A program made the position numbers and the translations under genes. Under the pieces are notes generated by a model. That model was given only the letters and a program-made list of their open reading frames with translations, was not told where the DNA came from and did not search any database. Of a stretch of DNA of 64,000 nt, positions 55,734-62,599 are shown one piece after another (positions within the stretch are counted from its first letter, which is position 1; every line of letters starts with the position of its first letter). Origin of the DNA: Gimesia sp. (GTDB lineage: Bacteria > Planctomycetota > Planctomycetia > Planctomycetales > Planctomycetaceae); contig NZ_JAVJSQ010000006.1 in assembly GCF_040219335.1 (NCBI RefSeq), positions 186,001-250,000 on the forward strand, read 5' to 3'.

Positions 55734-55909
55734 TTTTCAAAGCTCCTTCCTTGCAAGAGCAGACAGCCGAAGGAAAGTATCGAAGGGACCCAGATTCCTA
55801 CAAATAATCCTTCTTCCCGCTGGCCACTGAACCAGAGCGCCACTGAAAAGAGGAATGAAATGAAGGCAGCTATAACGAACAGTAGTTTTCCTAGTTTTTT
55901 GCGTTTCAC
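55730..55909 (-). CDS. Tiny membrane protein (59 residues), unknown, coupled to the next
   Basis: GTG 55909 follows AGGA by three bases. The protein has a basic start (MKRKKLGKLL), a first hydrophobic segment (residues 9-27, LLFVIAAFISFLFSVALWF), a short loop (SGQREEGLFVG) and a second hydrophobic segment (residues about 38-52), ending QGRSFEK. Two spans with a small loop give a hairpin topology. The stop TGA overlaps the next gene's ATG, and the next gene's ribosome-binding site lies inside this one's last codons. Function unknown. Confidence 0.68.
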   Translation of the reverse strand: MKRKKLGKLLFVIAAFISFLFSVALWFSGQREEGLFVGIWVPSILSFGCLLLQGRSFEK

Positions 55910-55956
55910 AGTTCCTGTAGACCTTTGTGTCGATACAATGCGGAGGAGCTTAACAC

Positions 55957-56103
55957 TCAGCCGTCAGGATCCTCTATAGCGATAATCGATGAGAATGTCG
56001 CGATGAATACAATCGCGAATACGACCACGCCAAGTTTGAAGATTTCCAGATCGTCGATGGTTAAGCTTCCTGATTTGAAGAAATTGCTGCCCCGTCTTCT
56101 TTT
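55957..56103 (-). pseudogene. Possible third tiny membrane-protein frame without a standard start
   Basis: An open frame upstream of the tiny pair encodes a hydrophobic helix (GVVVFAIVFIATFSSIIAI) followed by EDPDG and a stop, very like its neighbours in type. It has no ATG or TTG before the helix; a stop codon (56104-56106) lies just upstream, and the only GTG is at the helix itself. It may be a decayed relative, start at a CTG, or be chance. Confidence 0.3.
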
Positions 56104-56282
56104 CTAGAACATCAGGCAGATCTGCCAAGTGTTTAATGTGCTGAGAAACGGGACCGGGAAGGATCTATTTCAGGTTAGCGCGTACCAGGACTGCAGGATC
56201 AGGTGAAGTTGATTCCACTGCAGGAGAATGGAGTAAACGAGAACTTTGACTGGGGTATTGATTGCAGGAGGAGGAGAATTCT

Positions 56283-56384
56283 ATGATGAGGGTGAAACCA
56301 TTCTTTGATGGGAAGCCTTGCGCGTGTTGGCCTGTTCTCCCGTCAAAAAAGTTTCAGAAAACTGCAATCAGTCAGCAGGACTGA
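56283..56384 (+). CDS. Doubtful 33-residue frame behind a strong ribosome-binding site
   Basis: GCAGGAGGAGGAG lies eight bases upstream of ATG ATG at 56283; the frame ends at 56384. The peptide (MMRVKPFFDGKPCACWPVLP...) has no clear signal or helix. The purine-rich site is the only support, and GGAGG stretches occur by chance. Confidence 0.2.
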   Translation: MMRVKPFFDGKPCACWPVLPSKKFQKTAISQQD

Positions 56385-56569
56385 GTTGGTAAAGCATTCC
56401 AGACAGAGGCTGCGCCTTCCTCTGCTCTCTGAATAGAAACGACCTGTGATGGGATTGGCTGGTAAGAAAGTCTGACGTTGAGATAAAACAGCCCGTCAGT
56501 CGCCAGACAAATACGATCAGGCACAAGTCTGTGTGAGCTAGCATCTGGCTGCATGACCCCTCAAACGCA

Positions 56570-56614
56570 AAAACCCGACGGGAAAGGTATTCACACCATT
56601 TCCTGTCGGGTTTT
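56570..56614 (-). terminator. Terminator hairpin after tRNA-Leu, second copy of the 55.35-kb hairpin
   Basis: AAAACCCGAC-GGGAAAGGT (56570-56588) pairs with ACC-A-TTTCC-T-GTCGGGTTTT (56595-56614). It lies five bases past the tRNA 3' end on the minus strand and is followed there by T5. The reverse orientation also ends in TTTT, so it could act on both strands. Confidence 0.8.
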
Positions 56615-56619
56615 CATAG

Positions 56620-56704
56620 TACCGGAGGCGGGACTTGAACCCGCACGGGGTTTACCCCCACTGGATTTTGAATCCAGCGCGTCTGCCGATTCCGCCACTC
56701 CGGC
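56620..56704 (-). tRNA. tRNA-Leu, anticodon CAA
   Basis: The 85-base minus-strand gene folds into a class II tRNA: acceptor GCCGGAG with CTCCGGT, D-arm GCGGAATCGGCAGACGC, anticodon stem CTGGA/TCCAG around loop TTCAAAA (anticodon CAA), a long variable arm GGGG-TAAA-CCCC, T-arm GCGGG-TTCAAGT-CCCGC, and discriminator A73. The first acceptor pair is a G-U wobble instead of the usual G-C. CCA is not encoded. A terminator follows directly. Confidence 0.96.
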
Positions 56705-56817
56705 TTGAGAATAAGAGTATATAGTATAACGCTTTATGGAATTCAATGGAAACAGCCAAAAAACTGGGATCCCATTGACTGACTCAAAATGGCCCGTTAC
56801 CTGAAAAAGGCCTCGAA

Positions 56818-57603
56818 TCAGGCAGCTTCGATGGCTGCTGCCGAGAGCGGGAATTTCAGCGTGAAAGCAGTCCCTTTACCAATGGCACTCTCAACACGGA
56901 TGCGTCCGTTGTGGGCCTCCATGACCTCTTTGGCCAGTGACAGTCCCAGTCCAGTGCCTCCCTGGCCGTTCTCGTCTGCTTCTTTGGTCGTGTAAAACTG
57001 TTCAAAGATATGGTGCAGCTGCTCGGGGGGAATACCAGAACCACTGTCACGCACGATCACCTCTGCCAGGTTCGATTCCGCATTCACTCGCACCGCCAGA
57101 TCGAGTCTGCCGCCGCCTGGCATCGCCTGACGGGCATTCACGATTAGATTGACAAGCACCTGCTGGATCTGGTTCGGATTCAACGTGACTTCCGGCTGAG
57201 CATCGAAATGGGTATGCAGATTGACGCGGTTCATCGTCAGGTCTTTTTCCACAAGGGCGATCACGCTTTTGACCAGCACGACCAGGTCGACCGGTTCCTG
57301 GCGACTCTCATTGCCACGGGCATACGAGAGCATGCCGGTGGTGATCTTGGCGGCCCGCTGACCGGCGGAGAGAATTTTGGTAAACGCTTTATCCCGGCGT
57401 TCTTCCTCTTTGTGACGCAGGCCCAGCTTCGCGTAGTTGATCACGGTCGTGAGAATATTGTTGAATTCATGCGTGATCGATGAAGCCAGGGCACCCACGG
57501 AGCTCATCTTCTGCGCCTGAATGAGCTGCTTCTGGTAATCCTGGACTTGAGCTTCCAGCTCTTTGACGCGGGCTTCAAGATTTTCGACGGTTTGCTGAGT
57601 CAT
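56818..57603 (-). CDS. Soluble sensor histidine kinase, NtrB-like catalytic core
   Basis: The start is ATG 57603; twenty further codons are open upstream but read as non-coding. The 261-residue protein has an N-terminal coiled coil (residues about 5-35, ENLEARVKELEAQVQDYQKQ) and no membrane span or sensor domain. The H-box is SSITHEFNNI with phospho-acceptor His45. N-box LVNLIVNARQAMPGG, G1 DSGSGIPPEQ, F-box EQFYTTKE and G2 GGTGLGLSLAKE are all intact. It should autophosphorylate in the cytoplasm and pass phosphate to an unlinked response regulator; no regulator gene is adjacent. Input probably comes through the coiled coil or a partner. Confidence 0.93.
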   Translation of the reverse strand: MTQQTVENLEARVKELEAQVQDYQKQLIQAQKMSSVGALASSITHEFNNILTTVINYAKLGLRHKEEERRDKAFTKILSAGQRAAKITTGMLSYARGNESRQEPVDLVVLVKSVIALVEKDLTMNRVNLHTHFDAQPEVTLNPNQIQQVLVNLIVNARQAMPGGGRLDLAVRVNAESNLAEVIVRDSGSGIPPEQLHHIFEQFYTTKEADENGQGGTGLGLSLAKEVMEAHNGRIRVESAIGKGTAFTLKFPLSAAAIEAA

Positions 57604-58186
57604 AAACCTGACACATCCTTGTGAGGCGAGTGAGTTGTAATTTCGAACACCCATTTGATTCAAGCTGCACTTGAAGCGGGAGAGTGTTTCAGCTGCGCTA
57701 TCTACCTATAGAATATCGGCTGCCGCAAATCGGCAATCCAGAACCTGAGCAGCCACCTGTTACAGTCGACCAAGAATGAACCCTTCAGGTCCAGTTGTGT
57801 AAGCAGGCGAAAACAGGGGGGGATAGAAGGAATGGGTTTGATTCAGGCTTCAATGGCCCCCAATATGTGTGCGTGAAAATACTATACTGTCTGGAGAATG
57901 AATCAGAATAGTTTACCGAACGACATCTGCTCGGGAGCAATAGACGCTGGTAACCTACTGCAAAATAGAGGATTACGAAGCGATCATGCTACGGAATCCT
58001 GCTGGAAGCCTGGGTACGACATCTTGAACAGACCTGCCAGAGCACCATATCCGCTGTAGTTAAGAAAACCGTGGTTCTTAGCGCAACAGATTCACACATT
58101 CAGTCGGAAAAGATTCTGCAATATCGCCAGACTGTGTAAAAGTCCGATATTGACGTTCCGCAGCAGCCTATGTCAGGCAATCTGAT
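57604..58186. other. Intergenic stretch, nothing recognised
   Basis: No convincing gene, RNA or repeat is seen. The histidine kinase promoter should lie in the left part. No T-tailed hairpin was found at the end of the glycosyltransferase gene at 58187. Confidence 0.4.
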
Positions 58187-59188
58187 TTAAGCGGCAGCCC
58201 GCTCTTCGGCGGGACCTTGATCCTGTTGTTCGTCTGCCTGGCTCTGGCGTTGAGCACACTGAATCCGATAGGCGATCTCTTTGGCAATTGCCTGGTTGAA
58301 GTTCAGCTGGAACTGCTGATAAGAGAACTGGGCTGCACAGCACCAGCCGATCACGGACTGGCAACGCTGCGGACGGAGCTCCAGCTCGCGCATCGCTGAA
58401 ATCAGTGAGGCAGAGCTCTGTTCGGCAAAGTGAATTCCACTTCCCAGTCCATGCTGCTCAAAGCAGATGACCGACTGGGCTGCTTCACAGCCTCCAAAGA
58501 TCACCACCGGTGCACCACAGCTCTGTGCTTCCTGAGCAGACAGATCGAAGTCAACATCCCGGGGACAGATCACCGCTTTACAGAGCCGATACTGATCTCG
58601 CAAAACCTGATCATCAACGGCACCGATGATTTCCACCTGTGGTTCATTGTGAACCGCAGCAGGGACCTGTTCTGCCGGAATTCCGATGATCGACAGACTC
58701 TGTTTGAGAGCCACACAGGCATCGACGGCCAGTTGTTCCTGCACAGTCCAGGGACCGTCGACAACCAGCAGATAGAAGTCATTCCGTCTTTCATAACCGG
58801 AACTGTAAAAATCCGTATCAACGGGGGGGCGTACAAATGAGGTAAAACGATCCCGGTTCTGATTCAAAAGCGTTTTGGTCGGTACGACGAATTCCACCTC
58901 AGTCAGTGAGTTGACCAGCTGGTGATCGATGGGCTGCTGGTTACTGGCGATCGGTTCCAGATAGCACATATGCAACTGGTGGTCCTGGCATTTGATCGAG
59001 GCGGCTGCTTCGAGGCTCGTGCTGATGATCAGATTCGCCCGGGAGACATCCACTTCCTTATCCGGGGAAAAGCCGGTTCCGAAGCGGGCAATCGTGGAGG
59101 AATGAGGCCAGGTCTGATTCAGTGCTTCCCAGATACTATATTCAATGCGCGTATGAGATACGCCTGTGTGCACTAAGATCACACTCAT
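58187..59188 (-). CDS. Group 1-type glycosyltransferase-like protein
   Basis: The 333-residue protein starts at ATG 59188 after a perfect AGGAGG. It has no signal or membrane span. The C-terminal half has the GT-B look: YLLVVDGPWTVQEQLAVDAC, RDQYRLCKAVICPRDVDFDLSAQEAQSCGAPVVIFGG. The last part has the acceptor-group E-x7-E-like segment with A-Q-E-A-Q-S-C-G-A-P. The tail is Gln/Glu/Ala-rich and disordered-looking. It lies 314 bases after the deacetylase-like gene on the same strand, with its own strong ribosome-binding site. It probably adds a sugar in exopolysaccharide assembly; donor and acceptor are unknown. Confidence 0.8.
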   Translation of the reverse strand: MSVILVHTGVSHTRIEYSIWEALNQTWPHSSTIARFGTGFSPDKEVDVSRANLIISTSLEAAASIKCQDHQLHMCYLEPIASNQQPIDHQLVNSLTEVEFVVPTKTLLNQNRDRFTSFVRPPVDTDFYSSGYERRNDFYLLVVDGPWTVQEQLAVDACVALKQSLSIIGIPAEQVPAAVHNEPQVEIIGAVDDQVLRDQYRLCKAVICPRDVDFDLSAQEAQSCGAPVVIFGGCEAAQSVICFEQHGLGSGIHFAEQSSASLISAMRELELRPQRCQSVIGWCCAAQFSYQQFQLNFNQAIAKEIAYRIQCAQRQSQADEQQDQGPAEERAAA

Positions 59189-59502
59189 GTTGTTTCCTCC
59201 TTGAAACGATGATGAGTCTGAATCAAATCCTGTTGTTATTCTGCCAGCAGCGACTTCACCGCAGAATACGCTTGAGGGAAGCTCAAAGAAGGGGGTGATG
59301 TATGTAGTAACTCAAGTCAGACAACAGAGAAAGGACTCAATTTTAGTACCACGGTTGTCAGCCGCAGAACCGATAGAAAAACAGGGGACGACAAGCCAGT
59401 TGAGTATCACCGACCGTCTGACGCTGATATTGACAAATCTCGAAAATCTGGTCAATCCGAATCTGCCCGGATTCTATAAGGAAACGAGTGCCTGTCACTT
59501 CT
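59189..59502. other. Intergenic stretch, nothing recognised
   Basis: A 314-base gap between two minus-strand genes of the polysaccharide cluster. No hairpin or credible frame is seen apart from the AGGAGG site at its left end. It may hold a promoter for the last glycosyltransferase gene. Confidence 0.4.
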
Positions 59503-60699
59503 TTAAGAGACAGGTACTGCAGAATCCTGATGGGAAATGGGGTGAATCGCTTCAAAATCGGGCGTTGTGTTTCCCTGTTCCGCCTGGTGAATCAGTGCTG
59601 CCATTTCCCACGCGGTCACATAATAATATTTCCACTCCGGATGCCGGGCTGCTTCGCGGCGCAATTCTGCATGAAAAGCCTCCGTTTCCGGTCCCAGCAG
59701 AGTCTCCAGATTACCAGGTTTGGCGCCATGTGTGTGCAACTTGATAAAGGTCCAGTCGGGTCGTCCTGCCACATGCACATCTGCCGCCAGCCAGTGCCGG
59801 AAACGTGAGATCGTCGCCGGACGACCACCATGCAGGTCCGAGTTCTCAATCCCGGGCATGAATCCCCATTTCCGTTGATTCCAGTCGAGTCCCAACGGTC
59901 CCTGGATCATCAGCAGGCTGTCCCGCTTGGGAGTCTGACCAACGTGCGCGAGCGTTCCTGCATCGTGTGATTTACATTTGCCGGGCAGATTCTTCGCATA
60001 ATAGATGCTGTTGATGATACGTGTCTGGGTATCGCTGGGAGCCGAAGGCATCGTCAGGTCGGCATAGCAGCCCGTTTCCAGCAGCACATCGATTTCATTT
60101 TCGACCCCGCACCAGCGACCATCCGGACGCGAGTTACACAGGGCCCAGTTTCCATGAATGAAGCTGTAGAGAATCTCTCCCGTTGCGGGATCCTTGCGCA
60201 GCAGTCCATGTCGTTCGTAAAGCGTCTTGCGAAAATCATTCATTTTCTGACGCAGCCCCTCGGCCGTGTCGTTGTCGTGGTGCAGGTGGATCTCCACATC
60301 GCCGAATCCCTGTTTACAGAGTCGCGCCAGACGATCCAGGTACTCGGGCTGATACTGATCCTGCGGAAAGAAGAACGTATGCTGAGGCACCTGTCCGCGC
60401 GAATCACTGAAACGCGAGAAGCGGGCCGGATATTCTTCACACCAGCGGTCGACACGGGCGATCGCTTCCGCTTTCTGGGGATGTCCCCATTCCGGTTCAT
60501 AGTGATCGCAAACCGCGATGAAAATATGCCGGGGCTGTACCGGAGTAAATCTGACCGGCCGATCCTGCCTCTTCTGAAACAGATAAGCGGGCAACCAGTA
60601 CTGCATGTTCCGGGCACGAATTGCCAGGGAAACGAAACCGACGCACGCCATCACCAGCAGGCTGAGCATCGCGATACAGGCAAACAGAAATGTATTCAT
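59503..60699 (-). CDS. Membrane-anchored polysaccharide-deacetylase-like protein of EPS cluster
   Basis: The 398-residue protein has an N-terminal anchor (residues 3-28, TFLFACIAMLSLLVMACVGF) and a large soluble part. HIFIAVCDHYEPEWG near residue 60 holds an Asp/His pair, DVEIHLHHDNDT near 140 holds a second His cluster, and YSFIHGNWALCNSRPDGRWC plus TLAHVGQ and FIKLHTHGAKPG follow. The order of Asp and His motifs recalls NodB-type deacetylases with divergent motifs, though the exact family is not certain. The gene lies 12 bases after the GT2 gene, so it is in the operon. It probably modifies the nascent polysaccharide outside the membrane. Confidence 0.78.
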   Translation of the reverse strand: MNTFLFACIAMLSLLVMACVGFVSLAIRARNMQYWLPAYLFQKRQDRPVRFTPVQPRHIFIAVCDHYEPEWGHPQKAEAIARVDRWCEEYPARFSRFSDSRGQVPQHTFFFPQDQYQPEYLDRLARLCKQGFGDVEIHLHHDNDTAEGLRQKMNDFRKTLYERHGLLRKDPATGEILYSFIHGNWALCNSRPDGRWCGVENEIDVLLETGCYADLTMPSAPSDTQTRIINSIYYAKNLPGKCKSHDAGTLAHVGQTPKRDSLLMIQGPLGLDWNQRKWGFMPGIENSDLHGGRPATISRFRHWLAADVHVAGRPDWTFIKLHTHGAKPGNLETLLGPETEAFHAELRREAARHPEWKYYYVTAWEMAALIHQAEQGNTTPDFEAIHPISHQDSAVPVS

Positions 60700-60711
60700 G
60701 ACGGATTATCT

Positions 60712-61992
60712 TTATGAATGATGAGAGGGGATATTATTCTCAATGGTTTCCGGATCGATGTCGCTCTGCTGTTCCAGCGGAAACCCTTCATCGACAGGCA
60801 CCACGCGGGTGGCACTGCGTTCGGTCCGTTCCCAGGTGCCGGTCTGTCGCGTGAAGAGCCAGCGGAACAGGCCGATTCCCAGTGCCAGGTTCATCTGCAC
60901 GAACATGCCGGGGACCCGACAGAGTTTACGGAGCACGCCCCCTCGATTCGCGAGTTTCATACCCACAAAGGCAGACAGATAAAACAGTCCCTGGCCCAGT
61001 AATGTGACCTGGTAGAGTGTCTGGTTCAACAGGCACAGATTCGCCAACAACGCCACGGTCATGAAGACCGGACAGAACCAACGCAACAGTTTATGTGACC
61101 AGAAGGCAAATGCGATGTATCCATATCGAGGACTCAACAGTCCCTTCAGGTGTCGTAAACTCTGAAATCCGCCGGTACCAATGCGGACACGACGTTTGAA
61201 TTCTGCCTGTACCGAAGTAGCAGATTCCTCGGTTGCGAAGGCACTGCCGTCATAGATCAGACGTTGCCCCATCAGATGGACCCGCATCCCAATCAGGAAA
61301 TCATCGATGATCGTTTCTGGTGGAATGGGCATGTAGATCGACTTGCGTAAGGCATACAGTGCACCGTTTACGCCCAGTACGGCTCCGAGGTTCGTTTCAC
61401 ACTGTTTCAGGAAGTTTTCATATTTCCAATACAGGCCATCCACATTTTTTCCCGTCTCTGAATCTTCGAGAATCAACTGCCCACAGACACCGCCGATGGT
61501 TTCATCGTCAAAGTGACGTACCAGTTGTTTGAGGCACTGTGGATCCATGTGCGTATTGGCATCAGAGAAGACCAGGATTTCACCGCGGGCCGCCGGTACA
61601 CAGTCATTCAAGACCGATGACTTGCCCCGGCGTTCTTCGAACTGCAGCAGGCGCACGCGGTCATCGTCATACATGGTGACCAGTTCGCCGGTCAGGTCTT
61701 CGTTCCCGTCGCAGCCGATCAGGACCTCAAGTTTGTCGGCAGGGTAGTCCAGCTGCGCAAGATTATTCAAACGATCGAGAATGACATTCTCTTCCCGATA
61801 GGCGGCGATAATAATCGACACAAAGGGGAGTTCGCCCGTCGTTGTCGTTTCGCCCTGATTGCTTGTGAATTCTTCCGCGCGTCGGGAATGACGCCTTGAG
61901 AGCAGCCAGATCAGCAGTGGATAGCCGACATAAGCGTAGGCGATCAACGCGACGGATCCCCAGAAGAGGCTGATGAAGACTGTGGATGTCAT
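60712..61992 (-). CDS. Membrane glycosyltransferase family 2 (processive-type)
   Basis: The 426-residue protein has an N-terminal membrane span (residues about 5-28) and a GT-A domain: FVSIIIAAYREENVILDRL, EVLIGCDGNEDLTGEL and ILVFSDANTHMDPQCL with the D-x-N variant of the nucleotide-sugar site. GVCGQLILEDSETGKNVDGL, then GTGGFQSLRHLKGLLSPRYG, resemble the QxxRW-type region, though the exact QxxRW motif is not seen. Three or four membrane spans follow (residues about 295-370). The layout fits enzymes that extend and extrude a polysaccharide. It overlaps the acyltransferase gene by four bases (ATGA). Confidence 0.92.
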   Translation of the reverse strand: MTSTVFISLFWGSVALIAYAYVGYPLLIWLLSRRHSRRAEEFTSNQGETTTTGELPFVSIIIAAYREENVILDRLNNLAQLDYPADKLEVLIGCDGNEDLTGELVTMYDDDRVRLLQFEERRGKSSVLNDCVPAARGEILVFSDANTHMDPQCLKQLVRHFDDETIGGVCGQLILEDSETGKNVDGLYWKYENFLKQCETNLGAVLGVNGALYALRKSIYMPIPPETIIDDFLIGMRVHLMGQRLIYDGSAFATEESATSVQAEFKRRVRIGTGGFQSLRHLKGLLSPRYGYIAFAFWSHKLLRWFCPVFMTVALLANLCLLNQTLYQVTLLGQGLFYLSAFVGMKLANRGGVLRKLCRVPGMFVQMNLALGIGLFRWLFTRQTGTWERTERSATRVVPVDEGFPLEQQSDIDPETIENNIPSHHS

Positions 61993-62573
61993 GGTGCCAC
62001 CTTTGGCTGATGTTGTTTGTAGGGGAGTTCGGCCTGATTGATTTCTGGTCTGCTGACGGGTTCCGACTCCTGATGAACCTTAATCACTTTTGCAGGAATC
62101 CCGCCGACAGTGGTGTGTGCTGCGACGTCTTTCACCACAACCGCATTCGCCCCGATCTTCGAGTGCGAGCCAATTTCCACCGCACCAATCACCTTGGCTC
62201 CCGCACCGATAAAGATGTCCGATCCCAGTCGAGGAGATGTGTTGCGTTCCGCGCCGATGGTCACCTGGTGTTCCAGTTTGATGTCATCGCCGGCCTTGAC
62301 CGAGCCGTTAATCACGATTCCCTGGCTGTGGATGATCACCAGGCGGCGACCAAAATCCGCACCGCGTCCAATGATGCACTGGCAGAAGATCGCATTGCAT
62401 TTGTTGAAGATCATGGCCAGCGGCGCCAGCTTCCAGGCACTCGCCCACTGCATCAGGCGATACCAGAGCATCGCCATCGTGCCGTCGGTCAGGCACGTTT
62501 TCAGCAGGCTCCGCGCAGTCACACTGCCGTAGCACCATTCTGATTTTGCTTTCAGATCTTCCCAGAATTTCAT
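61989..62573 (-). CDS. Serine O-acetyltransferase-like hexapeptide acyltransferase
   Basis: The start is ATG 62573, 70 codons inside the longest frame; the upstream residues read as the tail of the preceding gene in another frame. The 194-residue protein has a helical head (KFWEDLKAKSEWCYGS) and a left-handed beta-helix of hexapeptide repeats (GRRLVIIHSQGIVINGSV, IGAERNTSPRLGSDIFIG, IGSHSKIGANAVVVKDV, TTVGGIPAKVIK). The HSQGIVING segment holds the His usual in CysE/WcaF-type enzymes. It probably transfers an acetyl group to a sugar or lipid-linked intermediate. It sits between two glycosyltransferase genes, 26 bases after the first. Confidence 0.92.
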   Translation of the reverse strand: MKFWEDLKAKSEWCYGSVTARSLLKTCLTDGTMAMLWYRLMQWASAWKLAPLAMIFNKCNAIFCQCIIGRGADFGRRLVIIHSQGIVINGSVKAGDDIKLEHQVTIGAERNTSPRLGSDIFIGAGAKVIGAVEIGSHSKIGANAVVVKDVAAHTTVGGIPAKVIKVHQESEPVSRPEINQAELPYKQHQPKVAP

Positions 62574-62599
62574 GTTCAGCCCATTTCGATTCGAATTAA

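Larger units (their letters stand above)
55910..56569. other. Gene-poor spacer upstream of the tiny pair
   Basis: Apart from two doubtful short frames (55957-56103 minus and 56283-56384 plus) nothing is seen. The promoter of the tiny membrane-protein pair should lie here. No repeat of the 31.5-kb type is present. Confidence 0.45.

Noticed and set aside
59295-59744. 149-codon plus frame overlapping the deacetylase-like gene
   Set aside because: Its C-terminal half is antisense to a gene with a clear anchor and motifs, and the rest shows no coding signs.
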